A stretch of 62,705 nucleotides of DNA from Betaproteobacteria bacterium (GCA_016195915.1 JACPYS010000020.1:1-62705); one strand, 5' to 3'. Counted from the first letter of the stretch, positions 53,145 to 62,425 are shown. Numbers and translations: made by a program. Notes: generated by a model from the letters alone, not told the origin.

Positions 53145-54029
53145 ATGAGCGAAATCCTGCGAACACCGGACGAGCGTTTTGCCGACCTGCCCGGTTTTCC
53201 GTGGGCGCCCCGTTATCTGGAGTGGAACGGGTTGCGCGTGCATTACCTCGACGAAGGTCCGTCCGACGCCAGACACGTGTTTCTCTGCCTGCACGGCGAG
53301 CCTACCTGGGCTTATCTCTACCGCAGGATGCTGCCCGTGTTCACTGCCGCCGGGCACCGGGTGATCGCGCCGGATTTCATCGGATTCGGCCGCTCCGACA
53401 AGATCGTGGAGGACGCCGCCTACAGCTTCGAGTTTCACCGCAACATGCTGCTCGCGCTGACAGAGCGCCTCGACCTGCGCGGCATTACGCTGGTGGTGCA
53501 GGACTGGGGCGGCCTGCTCGGCCTGACGCTGCCGATGGAAATGCCGGAGCGCATCGCGCGGCTGCTGGTGATGAACACCGCGATCGGCACGGGCGACACT
53601 CCGCTCGCGCAGGGTTTCATCGATTGGCGCGCTTACGTCGCGAGTACGCCGAACCTGGACTGCGGCAAGCTGCTCGGCCGCTCGTGCAAGCACCTCACGC
53701 CGCGTGAAGCGGCGGCCTACGAGGCGCCGTTTCCGGATGCGCGCTACAAAGCCGGCGTGCGGCGCTTTCCCCAACTGGTACCCGATGCGCCCGACGCTCC
53801 GGGCGCGGCACTGTCGAGAAAAGCGCGCGACTGGCTGTCGTCTTCCTGGCAGGGCGAGTCGTTCATGGCGGTCGGTGCCAGGGATCCCGTGCTCGGCCCG
53901 ACGGTGATGAGCGCGTTGCGCAAGCGCATCCGCAACTGTCCGGAACCGTACGTTCACGCGGAAGGCGGCCACTTCTTGCAGGAGTGGGGCGACGAAGTCG
54001 CGCGCACCGCGCTGGCGCATTTCGGATGA
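53145..54029 (+). CDS. Haloalkane dehalogenase (DhlA-like)
   Basis: 294 aa alpha/beta hydrolase closest in look to Xanthobacter DhlA (LCLHGEPTWAYLYR, FGRSDKIVEDAAYSFEFHRN). The nucleophile is Asp120 and Trp121 is a halide ligand (VVQDWGG). Trp161 may be the second halide ligand; Asp247 (ARDPVLG) and His276 (GGHFLQE) complete the triad. It hydrolyses haloalkanes to alcohols and halide. It overlaps the next gene by 4 bp. Confidence 0.88.
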   Translation: MSEILRTPDERFADLPGFPWAPRYLEWNGLRVHYLDEGPSDARHVFLCLHGEPTWAYLYRRMLPVFTAAGHRVIAPDFIGFGRSDKIVEDAAYSFEFHRNMLLALTERLDLRGITLVVQDWGGLLGLTLPMEMPERIARLLVMNTAIGTGDTPLAQGFIDWRAYVASTPNLDCGKLLGRSCKHLTPREAAAYEAPFPDARYKAGVRRFPQLVPDAPDAPGAALSRKARDWLSSSWQGESFMAVGARDPVLGPTVMSALRKRIRNCPEPYVHAEGGHFLQEWGDEVARTALAHFG

Positions 54030-55003
54030 ACGCCGCCGATTTCGGCCCTCTGCTCGTCAGCTACGACGATGTCGCGCGCGCCGCGGAGCGCATCGCGGGG
54101 CACGCGCACCGTACGCCGGTGCTCACTTCGCGCAACGTGAATGAACGCACCGGAGCGAGCGTGTTCTTCAAGTGCGAAAACCTGCAGAGGATGGGCGCAT
54201 TCAAGTTCCGCGGAGCATTCAACGCGCTTTCACAACTCACCCCGGAAGCGCGCGCGAACGGCGTGCTCGCCTACTCCTCGGGCAATCACGCACAGGCCGT
54301 CGCCCTCGCGGGAAAGCTGCTGGATGTTCGCGCAACGATCGTCATGCCGCAGGACGCGCCGGGCGTGAAACTCGAAGCGACGCGCGACTACGGTGCCGAA
54401 GTGATCACCTACGATCCGAACGCAGTGGTCCGTGAGACGTTCGCCGCATGCCTTGCCGCCGAGCGCGGTCTCGCGGTGATTCCGCCCTACGACCACCCTC
54501 ATGTCGCGGCAGGCCAGGGCACCTGCGCGAAGGAATTGCTCGAGGAAACCGGCCCGCTCGACATCCTGCTCGCGCCCTGCGGGGGCGGTGGGCTGCTTTC
54601 GGGCTGCGCGGTGGCCGCGAGCGGTCTCGCCCCGCAATGCCGCGTCATCGGGGTCGAGCCCGAGGCCGGCGATGACGCGACCCGCACCTTCCGCACCCGG
54701 ACCCTGCAAAGCGTGCGCAATCCCGACACCATCGCAGACGGCGCGCGCACGCCCTCGCTGGGCAAGGTCACGCTGCCGCTCGTGATGCGCTACGTTTCGG
54801 ACATGCTGACGGTGAGCGACGCCGAACTGCTGAAGACGATGTTCTTTCTGTGGGAGCGCATGAAGATCCTGGTCGAACCCACCGGCGCGCTCGCCGCGGC
54901 CGCCGTGCTGGAGGGAAAGTTCGCTGCGCAAGGCGCGCGCGTCGGGGTGATCCTCTCGGGCGGCAACGTCGACTTGCGCTGGGCGGCGCGGCAGCTGTCG
55001 TGA
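54026..55003 (+). CDS. PLP-dependent threonine dehydratase-like enzyme
   Basis: 325 aa from ATG 54026 overlapping the dehalogenase stop. The PLP Lys is in GAFKFRGAFNALSQL, and SSGNHAQAVALAG and LAPCGGGGLLSG are phosphate-loop blocks. Related enzymes include threonine dehydratase, serine racemase, EutB and BhcB (beta-hydroxyaspartate dehydratase). The next gene is an OCD-family protein, as in eutBC and bhcBD gene pairs. Confidence 0.85.
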   Translation: MNAADFGPLLVSYDDVARAAERIAGHAHRTPVLTSRNVNERTGASVFFKCENLQRMGAFKFRGAFNALSQLTPEARANGVLAYSSGNHAQAVALAGKLLDVRATIVMPQDAPGVKLEATRDYGAEVITYDPNAVVRETFAACLAAERGLAVIPPYDHPHVAAGQGTCAKELLEETGPLDILLAPCGGGGLLSGCAVAASGLAPQCRVIGVEPEAGDDATRTFRTRTLQSVRNPDTIADGARTPSLGKVTLPLVMRYVSDMLTVSDAELLKTMFFLWERMKILVEPTGALAAAAVLEGKFAAQGARVGVILSGGNVDLRWAARQLS

Positions 55004-55947
55004 GGATTGTCGATGCGGCGCAAACCGAACTCAGCCTGCCTTTTGCGAAGCTGATTCCGGCGCTGTGCGACGCGTTTGTCACGGGTTGCGTCGTCCCGCC
55101 CCGGCATCACCATGCGATCGACCTCGCGCCGGGGCCGCAGGCGACGCTGTTGCTGATGCCGGCGTGGAAGCCGCACGATGCGCTGGGAGTGAAGATCGTC
55201 AACGTCTTCCCCGGCAATTCCAGCGCCGGCCTGCCGGGTCTGTACTCCGTTTACCTGCTGTTCGATGCCGACCACGGCACGCCGATCGCGTTGCTCGACG
55301 GCAACGTCATCACCTCCCGCCGCACTGCCGCCGTCTCGGCGCTTGCGGCTTCGTATCTGGCCCGCCCGGATGCCGAGCGGCTGCTGGTCGTCGGCGCCGG
55401 CCGCGTTGCCAGCCTGTTGCCGGAGGCGTACCGCGAGGTGCGCGCGATTCGGCGCGTGGCGGTATGGGACGTCGCGCCCGCGGCTGCACGGTTGCTGGTC
55501 GAGCGCCTCGCCACGCTGGGTTTCGATGCCGCGCCGGCGCCGGACCTCGAAGCGGCGGTGCGCGATGCGGACATCGTTACCTGCGCCACGCTCGCCACCG
55601 AGCCGCTGGTCTCGGGCGCCTGGCTGCGACCCGGGACTCATCTCGATCTGATCGGCAGCTTCACGCCCGGCACGCGCGAAGCCGACGACGAGGCGATCCG
55701 CCGCTCGACGATCTTCATCGACACGAAAACCGCTCTCGAAGAATCGGGCGAACTGCTGCGGCCGATGAAAAGCGGCGCATTCAGCCCCGATCGGCTCGCG
55801 GGCACGCTGGCAGACCTGTGCGCCGGACGCCACCCGGGACGGACCCGGGTGCAGGAACTGACGTTGTTCAAGGCCGTCGGCACGGCGCTCGCCGACCTGA
55901 CCGCGGCGATGCTGGTCCGGCGCCAGCTCGTTCAGACCTCGGCGTAA
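55000..55947 (+). CDS. Ornithine cyclodeaminase/mu-crystallin-family enzyme
   Basis: 315 aa from GTG 55000 (GTGA overlap with upstream stop). The NAD-binding block is RLLVVGAGRVASLLPEAY, and VITSRRTAAVSALAASYLA and TALEESGELLRPMK are typical. The family includes EutC, iminosuccinate reductase BhcD and OCD. Translational coupling with the dehydratase-like gene suggests sequential steps of one pathway. Confidence 0.85.
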   Translation: MRIVDAAQTELSLPFAKLIPALCDAFVTGCVVPPRHHHAIDLAPGPQATLLLMPAWKPHDALGVKIVNVFPGNSSAGLPGLYSVYLLFDADHGTPIALLDGNVITSRRTAAVSALAASYLARPDAERLLVVGAGRVASLLPEAYREVRAIRRVAVWDVAPAAARLLVERLATLGFDAAPAPDLEAAVRDADIVTCATLATEPLVSGAWLRPGTHLDLIGSFTPGTREADDEAIRRSTIFIDTKTALEESGELLRPMKSGAFSPDRLAGTLADLCAGRHPGRTRVQELTLFKAVGTALADLTAAMLVRRQLVQTSA

Positions 55948-57833
55948 TACGCGATGCGCCGGTCCTTCGCGGCCTTTGCCGCGTACATTGCCCGGTCGGC
56001 CTGCGCCAGCAACTCCGCCGAGGTCTGGGCGTCCTGCGGAAACACGCTGATGCCGATCGAGCAGGAAATGCTCCACGGCGCGCCGCCCTGGACCGCGATC
56101 GGAAGTTGCACCATGTCGGCGATCTTCTCCGCGATCATGCCTGCGCCGTCGGCCCGGTCGAGCTCGCCCGCGAGCACCACGAATTCGTCGCCGCCGATGC
56201 GTGCCACGGTGTCCGATCCGCGCACGCTCGAGCGCAACCGGTTCGCCACCGCGATCAGCACCTGGTCGCCGGCCGCATGGCCGCGCGTGTCGTTCACCGC
56301 CTTGAAGTCGTCGAGGTCCACCAGCATCACCGCAACATGCTTGCGGTTGCGCTTGGCCAGTTCGAGCGCGAGCGAAAGGCGCTCCTGCATGCTGTAGCGG
56401 TTGGGCAGGCCGGTGAGCGCGTCATGCTGCGCCATGAATCGCATGCGCTCCTCCTGCTCGCGCAGCCGCGCCACCATCCCCTCGCGTTCGAGCGCTTCCT
56501 CGCGCAGCTTCTCGTTGACGCGGTTGATTTCCGCGGTCCGCTCGCCGATGCGCCGCTCGAGTTCACGCTCGTTCTCCCGCGTCGCCTCGAGCAGGGCCCG
56601 GTGCGTGGCGAGCGCTTCGGCCTGCGCGGCCAGCTTCTCGTGCTTGATGATGCCGATGCGATCCGCAAGCCCGAAGGACAGCAGTACGACGTCCAGGGCA
56701 AGGCCGATGTGCAGTCCGTAAACGGTGAAAAAATTGGTCGGGACCAGCGCGAAGTTCCGCGAGGCTCCGACCGCGATGGACACCAGCAGCGCCACCCAGG
56801 CGAGCAGGAAGAAGCGCGTCGGCCGGTCGCCGCGCAGAACTTCGCGCACCGAGATGTACAGCACCAGCGTCGCCGTCACCGCGGAAACGACCGATAGGGC
56901 ACGCAGGATGGCGCCATACGACAGCACCCACCCGGTAGCCGCGCTGAACGCAAACAATCCCGCGAGCGCAACCACCCCCTGGGAAAAGCGGTCCACCGCG
57001 AGCGCGATGCGCGGCAGGACCAGGAACGAGCGCGCGAACTGCACGCCGAAGGCAAGCGTGAGAGAGAGCGCGGTCGCGAGCGCGTGGTTGGCCCACCACA
57101 CGCTGTTCGGCCAGAGATGCTCGAATCCCAGACCGTCGAAGGTGAACAGGAACATGCCGAATGAGGCGGTATACAGCACGTACCACAGGTAGACTCGGTC
57201 GCGCAGCGCGAGGAACAGCATCAGGTTGTACAGGAACAGCGCGATCACCAGCCCGTAGAACAGCCCCAGCACGATCATCGCGTCGCGCTCGTTCACGGCG
57301 AACGCGTCCGGTTGCCACAGCCAGGCCGGTACCGTCACCACGCTTTCCGACGCGACACGCACATAGAACGTGCGCTCGGCGTTCGCCGGCACGCTCAACC
57401 GGAACACATGGTTGCGGTGGCGCACGTCGCGCGCGGCCCACACGAGCGAGTCGCCGCCGCGCTTGAGCGTGACCGCATCACTGCCGCGCGCATCGCGTGG
57501 CAGGGCGTAGACATCGACGTGATCGAGGCTCGGAAAGCGGATCTCGAGTAGCGGCTCGCGCGGCTCGGCATCGCCGGCGAGTTTGAAACGCAGCCACCAG
57601 ATGCTGTTTGAATAGCCGAAATTGAGCGCGTCCGCGGCGCCGCGCGCGAAAAGCTCGTCGGGGGTCTTGCGCAGGTCCTCGATGCCGAGCGTGCCCGAGG
57701 CGTCCTCCAGCACATCGATCGACCGGCCAAGCGGCCGCCCCTCGATGAGTTCGGCAAGCTTGACGGCAGGCGCTGCCCAGCCCGGCAGCGCCGCGGCAAG
57801 CGCAAACAGCATGGCGAGGCGCAGAAAGCGCAT
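55932..57833 (-). CDS. Diguanylate cyclase with 7TMR-DISM sensor
   Basis: About 633 aa from ATG 57833. The signal peptide (MLFALAAALPGWAA) leads to a periplasmic 7TMR-DISMED2 domain (IWWLRFKLAGDAE, LLEIRFPSLDHVDVYA). Seven membrane segments, a coiled coil (ERRIGERTAEINRVNEKLRE) and a GGDEF domain follow (DALTGLPNRYSM, ARIGGDEFVVLAGE). The intact GGDEF motif suggests active c-di-GMP synthesis. It converges with the OCD gene with 16 bp overlap. Confidence 0.9.
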   Translation of the reverse strand: MRFLRLAMLFALAAALPGWAAPAVKLAELIEGRPLGRSIDVLEDASGTLGIEDLRKTPDELFARGAADALNFGYSNSIWWLRFKLAGDAEPREPLLEIRFPSLDHVDVYALPRDARGSDAVTLKRGGDSLVWAARDVRHRNHVFRLSVPANAERTFYVRVASESVVTVPAWLWQPDAFAVNERDAMIVLGLFYGLVIALFLYNLMLFLALRDRVYLWYVLYTASFGMFLFTFDGLGFEHLWPNSVWWANHALATALSLTLAFGVQFARSFLVLPRIALAVDRFSQGVVALAGLFAFSAATGWVLSYGAILRALSVVSAVTATLVLYISVREVLRGDRPTRFFLLAWVALLVSIAVGASRNFALVPTNFFTVYGLHIGLALDVVLLSFGLADRIGIIKHEKLAAQAEALATHRALLEATRENERELERRIGERTAEINRVNEKLREEALEREGMVARLREQEERMRFMAQHDALTGLPNRYSMQERLSLALELAKRNRKHVAVMLVDLDDFKAVNDTRGHAAGDQVLIAVANRLRSSVRGSDTVARIGGDEFVVLAGELDRADGAGMIAEKIADMVQLPIAVQGGAPWSISCSIGISVFPQDAQTSAELLAQADRAMYAAKAAKDRRIAYYAEV

Positions 57834-57934
57834 GCGGCGCACAGTGCGAAACGATAAACCATCATACGCCCGCCTGACTTTGCGTGCGTGCTGCACTGCG
57901 CTATGCTGTGCCCCCGTTTCCCAGAGCATTCCCG

Positions 57935-58936
57935 ATGCCCAACGCACTCCCCGCGATGATGCGCGCGGTCGAAATTACGCAACCTGGCGGACCCGAGGTC
58001 CTCAAGCCCTGCGAGCGAACACTGCCCCAGCCCAAGGCACATGAAATTCTCGTGCAAGTCGCGGCGGCAGGCGTGAACCGGCCCGACATCCTGCAGCGCA
58101 CGGGACATTATCCGGTCCCGCCCGATGCATCGGATCTTCCCGGACTCGAGATCGCCGGCACGGTCGTCGCAGCGGGTAGCGCGGCGAAGCTGTGGCAGAC
58201 CGGCGACAAGGTGTGCGCGCTCACGCACGGCGGGGGCTACGCGGAGTACTGTGTGGTGCCCGAAGTGCAGGCGCTGCCCGTGCCCAGGGGTCTTTCGATG
58301 ACCGAGGCCGGATCCCTGCCCGAGACCTGTTTCACCGTGTATTCCAACGTGTTCGACCGGGGCGGCCTGAAACCCGGCGAGACTTTCCTCGTGCAGGGCG
58401 GGGCATCCGGCATCGGGGTCACGGCGATCCAGATGGTGGCGGCGATGGGTAACCGCGTATTCGCCACGGCCGGCAGCGACGACAAGTGCGCCGCGTGCGT
58501 CAGGCTCGGCGCGGAGATCGCGATCAACTACCGCACGCAGGACTTCGCCGAAGCGGTGAAGAAGGCCACGGGCGGCAACGGGGTGGACGTGATCCTCGAC
58601 ATGGTCGGGGGCGACTACGTGCCGCGTGAACTCAAATGCATGGCCGATGAAGGCCGCCTGGTGATGATCGCATTCCTGCGCGGCCCGAAAACGGAACTCG
58701 ACCTCAACGAATTGATGCGCAGGCGCCTGAAGATCACCGGCTCGACACTGCGCCCGCGTCCCGTCGAGTTCAAGGGCGCGGTCGCCCGGTCGCTGCGCGA
58801 GCGCATCTGGCCGCTGGTGGAATCGGGCAGGATCAAGCCGGTCGTCTACAAGACGTTCGCGCTTGCGCAGGCCGCCGATGCGCACCGGCTGCTCGAGTCC
58901 GGGGAGCACATCGGCAAGATCGTCCTCACCGTTTAG
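57935..58936 (+). CDS. NAD(P)H:quinone oxidoreductase (zinc-free MDR, PIG3/Qor type)
   Basis: 333 aa from ATG 57935. The MDR core is GVNRPDILQRTGHYPVPP, LPGLEIAGTVVAAGS and GGASGIGVTAIQMVAAMG (NADPH site). There is no zinc site, as in quinone reductases. Divergent from the diguanylate cyclase (101 bp between starts). Confidence 0.85.
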   Translation: MPNALPAMMRAVEITQPGGPEVLKPCERTLPQPKAHEILVQVAAAGVNRPDILQRTGHYPVPPDASDLPGLEIAGTVVAAGSAAKLWQTGDKVCALTHGGGYAEYCVVPEVQALPVPRGLSMTEAGSLPETCFTVYSNVFDRGGLKPGETFLVQGGASGIGVTAIQMVAAMGNRVFATAGSDDKCAACVRLGAEIAINYRTQDFAEAVKKATGGNGVDVILDMVGGDYVPRELKCMADEGRLVMIAFLRGPKTELDLNELMRRRLKITGSTLRPRPVEFKGAVARSLRERIWPLVESGRIKPVVYKTFALAQAADAHRLLESGEHIGKIVLTV

Positions 58937-59608
58937 GAAGACGGAGAGGCGTCGCCGAATTCGCCGGTACGCGCGCGAGCTTCATGACGCAAAACCGCAA
59001 GTTCTCCCGCGCCAGTTCGTCGTCCGGATCCATCGCCACCGCTCGCGACAGCGTCTCCCGAGCCTCGGAGGGCCGCCCCGACTCCAGCAGCGACCAGCCG
59101 AGGTCGCTCACGAACTTGGCGTTGTCCGGTTCGAGATCCAATGCCCGTCTCGACGCCTCGATCGCTTCCTCGTGAAGACCTTGGTGGCCTGCACAGCACC
59201 CGACCCCCTGGTGGAGGCGACGCGAGGGAATTGCAGCGCGGCCGCGCGATACAACTCGAGACCATCCTTGTAGGCTCTCTGCGCGATCAGAAAGTCGCCA
59301 GCGTCGTCGAGGATGTTGCACAGGTCAGCGGTGTCAGCCGGGCACGAGAGCAACGAGTGAAAGAGCCGCCGCCCCGCAGCCCGGTGACCGCGCTGGTACT
59401 CAACTGTCGCCATGCCGAAGATTGCGGGCGCGTATCCGGGAACGTACTCCAGCGCCCGCGTCAAAGCAGCCACGGCTCCTTTCACGTCGCCCATCGCTGT
59501 ACGAACGATACTCTCCGCGTACTCACCCTCGGCCTCGAATAGCCCAGCAGTTCCACGCGAACGCGCCTCTTGGCGCGAGCGCCTACGCGGTTGGCTTCGA
59601 GTCCCCAT
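58926..59608 (-). pseudogene. TPR-repeat protein, frameshifted
   Basis: Two overlapping frames encode consecutive TPR units. The first has VKGAVAALTRALEYVPGYAP to YRAAALQFPRVAS; the second has CCAGHQGLHEEAIEASRRAL to ARENLRFCVMKL. A frameshift near 59205-59215 splits them. The N-terminus is also unclear. It lies next to the integron-like array. Confidence 0.65.
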
Positions 59609-59771
59609 TCATACCTTCCGGTTCGTCACGGACTGCGCACGTGGAAGCTCAGCGGCTGGAGCGCCGGGTCGGGTGGTCTCTCTCCGTTTCTCTCACGCAA
59701 GCGACCTTTCCACGAGGAACAGGAACGCTGAAATCGTAGTGCAGAGCCATTCCGTATCGTCCTCGTCGAAG

Positions 59772-60260
59772 TTATCGCGTTTGAGTAGATGACGGAATAT
59801 TCGCTTCCGATGGCCGCAGTGCGTCCTGAATCTTCCGCAACCCCACCCGATCGATCACAGGGACCCGCAGCAGCTCTTCTGATTTGCAATTCATCAGATC
59901 CTCGACGGTCCGGATTCCTTCGTTCAGAAGCGCGTGCAAAGTCATCGTAGGGAGACTGGAAATCCTCCGGACTGAGCTACACAGCGTGAGCGCAGGGTCA
60001 TCGTCCATTTGCTCCCAAAAAGCGTCTACGTACTGCCGAAGCATCCGCATACATGCCCGAGATCGCTCCGGCGGCTGGAGAGAGCGATAGTGCTCCGGGT
60101 CGAGCCTCCGACGAACTTCGTGGACCAGCTGATGACATCGACCAGTCGACAACCCCCACTCTCGCGCCACGGACGACACGGTCCGGCCCTCGAGAACCGC
60201 CCGAGCGATCGCGCGATTCCGGCTCCCCGGTTCCATGCGTAGGTTATGGTCGGACTTCAT
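59772..60260 (-). CDS. HTH protein with RpoA-CTD-like C-terminus (integron cassette gene)
   Basis: 162 aa from ATG 60260. The N-part has VSSVAREWGLSTGRCHQLV, a helix-turn-helix. The C-part (MTLHALLNEGIRTVEDLMNC, RVPVIDRVGLRKIQDAL) resembles the RNA polymerase alpha C-terminal domain. The start is one base from the R' box of attC 60262-60351, as expected for a cassette gene. Function unknown; a DNA-binding role is likely. Confidence 0.65.
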   Translation of the reverse strand: MKSDHNLRMEPGSRNRAIARAVLEGRTVSSVAREWGLSTGRCHQLVHEVRRRLDPEHYRSLQPPERSRACMRMLRQYVDAFWEQMDDDPALTLCSSVRRISSLPTMTLHALLNEGIRTVEDLMNCKSEELLRVPVIDRVGLRKIQDALRPSEANIPSSTQTR

Positions 60261-60261
60261 G

Positions 60262-60351
60262 GCCGAACGTAGAGCATCAGCCGCGCGCGCCGCGCCCCCC
60301 GGCCTGGGCGCGACGCTTGACACGCGCGTCGGCTGCATGCGCTTGTTAGGC
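60262..60351 (-). other. Integron attC site
   Basis: On the minus strand the R'' box is GCCTAAC (60351-60345) and the R' box GTTCGGC (60268-60262). L'' (GCATgCAGCCGaCGCGC, 60340-60324) pairs with L' (GCGCGCGGCTGATGC, 60288-60274) leaving two extrahelical bases (lower case), a hallmark of attC. Spacers AAGC and TCTAC are unpaired. Confidence 0.85.
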
Positions 60352-60353
60352 GC

Positions 60354-60653
60354 TTCCTGACGGCGCACGGCACCGCCTCGCTCCGGAGCCAACGTCGAAC
60401 TCGGGCGACGCGCTGGGATGCCGTGAAGCATGCCCTCCACACTGATGTCTTCATCCACGTCAGGCCAATGGACGCCTTGGCCGGAACCGATGAGACGAAA
60501 GTGCGCTCGTTGCTCGGGCGTGGCATCAGATAGGCGCCAAGACCAGGCCAGCGGAACGCTGATGACCCGACCGTCTGCAAGGCGTGCGATGATCTCGTCC
60601 TCGGTGACCCGGACGTGTTGAATGCTCAGTTCTGTGCTAGCCGCAGTGTTCAT
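60354..60653 (-). CDS. DUF2442 cassette gene reading through attC
   Basis: The DUF2442 part is LSIQHVRVTEDEIIARLADG to EDISVEGMLHGIPARRP (about 84 aa from ATG 60653). No stop precedes the attC; the frame continues through it (NKRMQPTRVSSVAPRP) into the HTH gene and ends at 59772. It overlaps DUF4160 upstream by 17 bp. Whether the fusion is made is unknown; it could be a mutated stop. Confidence 0.7.
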
Positions 60654-60873
60654 ACCAAACCTCCAGAATCGCTGTGCGATGGGTGGTGATCAGCCGACGA
60701 ACGGCATTCAGCTCTCGAGCGCTGAAACCGTGGCCGCGCGCCAGCTCGACCCGGTCGCGCCAAAACTTACAGGTGCTGTTCTCTCGCTCGACGTGCACGT
60801 GCGCCGGCTCGTTGCAGTCGAAGCTGGTGAAGAAGAACCGATACGGTCCGGGGATTCCCATGATTCTTGGCAT
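60637..60873 (-). CDS. DUF4160-domain protein
   Basis: 78 aa. GPYRFFFTSFDCNEPAHVHV, RDRVELARGHGFSARELNAV and TTHRTAILEVWYEH are DUF4160 blocks. It pairs with the overlapping DUF2442 gene. DUF4160/DUF2442 pairs occur in integron cassettes and TA-like modules. Confidence 0.85.
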   Translation of the reverse strand: MPRIMGIPGPYRFFFTSFDCNEPAHVHVERENSTCKFWRDRVELARGHGFSARELNAVRRLITTHRTAILEVWYEHCG

Positions 60874-60899
60874 TCAGGAATACCCCCATTTCAGTTCGC

Positions 60900-61761
60900 T
60901 TAGCAATAGTACCCCGTAACCCTTGCTGGTGTATGCGAGAGAGCACGAATCGCCGAACGAATAGCGTTTAGCGAGAGCGCAGCCCGCGCTCGGGCGAGTT
61001 TCCCCGCCTTGCCGGCCGGGCCGAGCAGACCGTAATGACGGATACGCTTGAAGCCCTTGGGCAGCACATGCAACAAGAAGCGCTCGATGAAGGTGTGCGC
61101 CGGCACGCTGAGCGTGCGCCTGCGGTTGCCGTGGGCCGAATCGCGCACCCGCAAACTCACCGTGTCCCTGTCCATGCCCAGGATGCGCTCGTTGGAGATC
61201 GCCACTCGATTCGTATAGCGGCCCAGATACTCGAGCACCCCCGCGTTCGCGGGGGGAGGCTCTGCTCAGGCCCGCCCAGCGAGTGTCTGGCATAGACCAC
61301 CCAATCGTGGTCATAGAGCCGGGCGAGAAGCGTGCCCCAGGCAGCGTCCGTCAGCCGCGAGTCACCCTGCAGTGCCTCAGCGCGCAGTTTCCCGTCTTGG
61401 TGTGCCGCCTTGAGTGCGGCGAGGAATTTCCCTCGGTAGACTTGGGACAGCGCCGCGACCGGAAACAGAAAGCCGCGCTTGGCCGCCACCCAATTCCCGT
61501 CGGCCTTGAGCGCCCCGCCGGGCACCAGTGCGTGGACATGCACGTGCCGCCCCAGGTCCTGCTTCCAGGTATGCAACGCCAACGTGAACGCGGCAGTGCC
61601 GCCCAGCCAGCGCGGGTTGGCGGCAAACTCGGTGAGCGTCGCCGAGACCGCACCGAAGAGCATCTCGTAGAGCGCCCGCGGACACTGCCCGATGAGTCCA
61701 TTGAGATGGTGGGGCAGGGTGAACACGAGGTGGAAGTACGGCACGGGCAACACCTCGCGCT
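60900..61761 (-). mobile_element. IS91-family transposase remnant (5' truncated, frameshifted)
   Basis: Two frames give consecutive IS91-type (Y2/HUH) transposase parts. The first has REVLPVPYFHLVFTLPHHLN, GRHVHVHALVPGGAL and YARHSLGGPEQ. The second has VLEYLGRYTNRVAISNERIL and KGFKRIRHYGLLG. The N-terminal zinc-binding part is missing, with the edge abutting a truncated attC at 61762. A 23-bp insertion near 61238 causes the frameshift. Not autonomous. Confidence 0.85.
61238..61255. repeat. 18-bp perfect palindrome inside the IS91 remnant
   Basis: CCCCCGCG-TT-CGCGGGGG, within a 23-bp insertion between the codons for GGPEQ and VLEYLG. The insertion is not a multiple of three and causes the frameshift. 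Confidence 0.7.
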
Positions 61762-61768
61762 GTTAGAC
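61762..61768 (-). other. Truncated attC (R'' box only)
   Basis: GTCTAAC on the minus strand (RYYYAAC) lies six bases after the stop of the RibD-C gene. The rest of the site is replaced by the IS91 remnant, so the IS edge cut the cassette's attC. Confidence 0.65.
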
Positions 61769-61774
61769 GTCATT

Positions 61775-62425
61775 TCACCTCTGGCGCCGGAGTACGACAT
61801 GTGTGGCTTTCTCCGACGCGACGAACTGGACGCATTCGTATCCTAAAGCTCGCACGTCAACCTCCTCGAACAACCGCTCTCCCCCACCTAGCAGGACCGG
61901 CGCGATGGCGACATGCAGCTCATCAATGAGGTCTGCACGAAGGTACTGCCGTATTGTGTGGGGCCCACCGCCAATGCGCACGTCCATCCCGTTGGCTGCC
62001 TTGCGCGCCTGGTCCAGCGCTTCGTGGACGCCGCCTGTCACGAAGTGGAATGTAGTGTCGCCTTCCATCTGGATGGGCGGGCGCGCGTGATGAGTCAAGA
62101 CGTAGACCGGAACGTGGTAGGGCGGGTTATCACCCCACCAACCCTTCCAGTTCATGTCTGGCCAGGCCCCGCGGATCGGTCCGAACATGTTCCTTCCGAG
62201 AATCCAAGCGCCAACATTCTTGAAGCCCCGTGTGGCGAAGTCCTCATCGATCCCTGTTGTGCCGCCGTCAGCGCCAAACAGGGCCCGCTGGAATGTGCGC
62301 GTTGGGAGTGCCCACTGGTGCAAATCTGTCCCGCCGACACCGAGTGGATTGTCGATGTCCTGACTAGGCCCCGCTCCGTAGCCGTCAAGCGAGATGGTGA
62401 AGCTCTCAACCCGGACCCGCGTCAT
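61775..62425 (-). CDS. Dihydrofolate reductase-like (RibD C-terminal) cassette protein
   Basis: 216 aa RibD-C/YyaP-type fold. VESFTISLDGYGAGPSQDID, AWILGRNMFGPIRG, VYVLTHHARPPIQMEGDT and LHVAIAPVLLGGGERLFEEV are the family blocks. These proteins are common integron cassette genes. It lies between attC 62449-62536 and the truncated attC at 61762. No substrate known. Confidence 0.85.
   Translation of the reverse strand: MTRVRVESFTISLDGYGAGPSQDIDNPLGVGGTDLHQWALPTRTFQRALFGADGGTTGIDEDFATRGFKNVGAWILGRNMFGPIRGAWPDMNWKGWWGDNPPYHVPVYVLTHHARPPIQMEGDTTFHFVTGGVHEALDQARKAANGMDVRIGGGPHTIRQYLRADLIDELHVAIAPVLLGGGERLFEEVDVRALGYECVQFVASEKATHVVLRRQR

Noticed and set aside
61238-61255. Palindrome as a CRISPR repeat
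   Set aside because: Resembles the GC hairpin of type I-E repeats but occurs once and has no spacer array.
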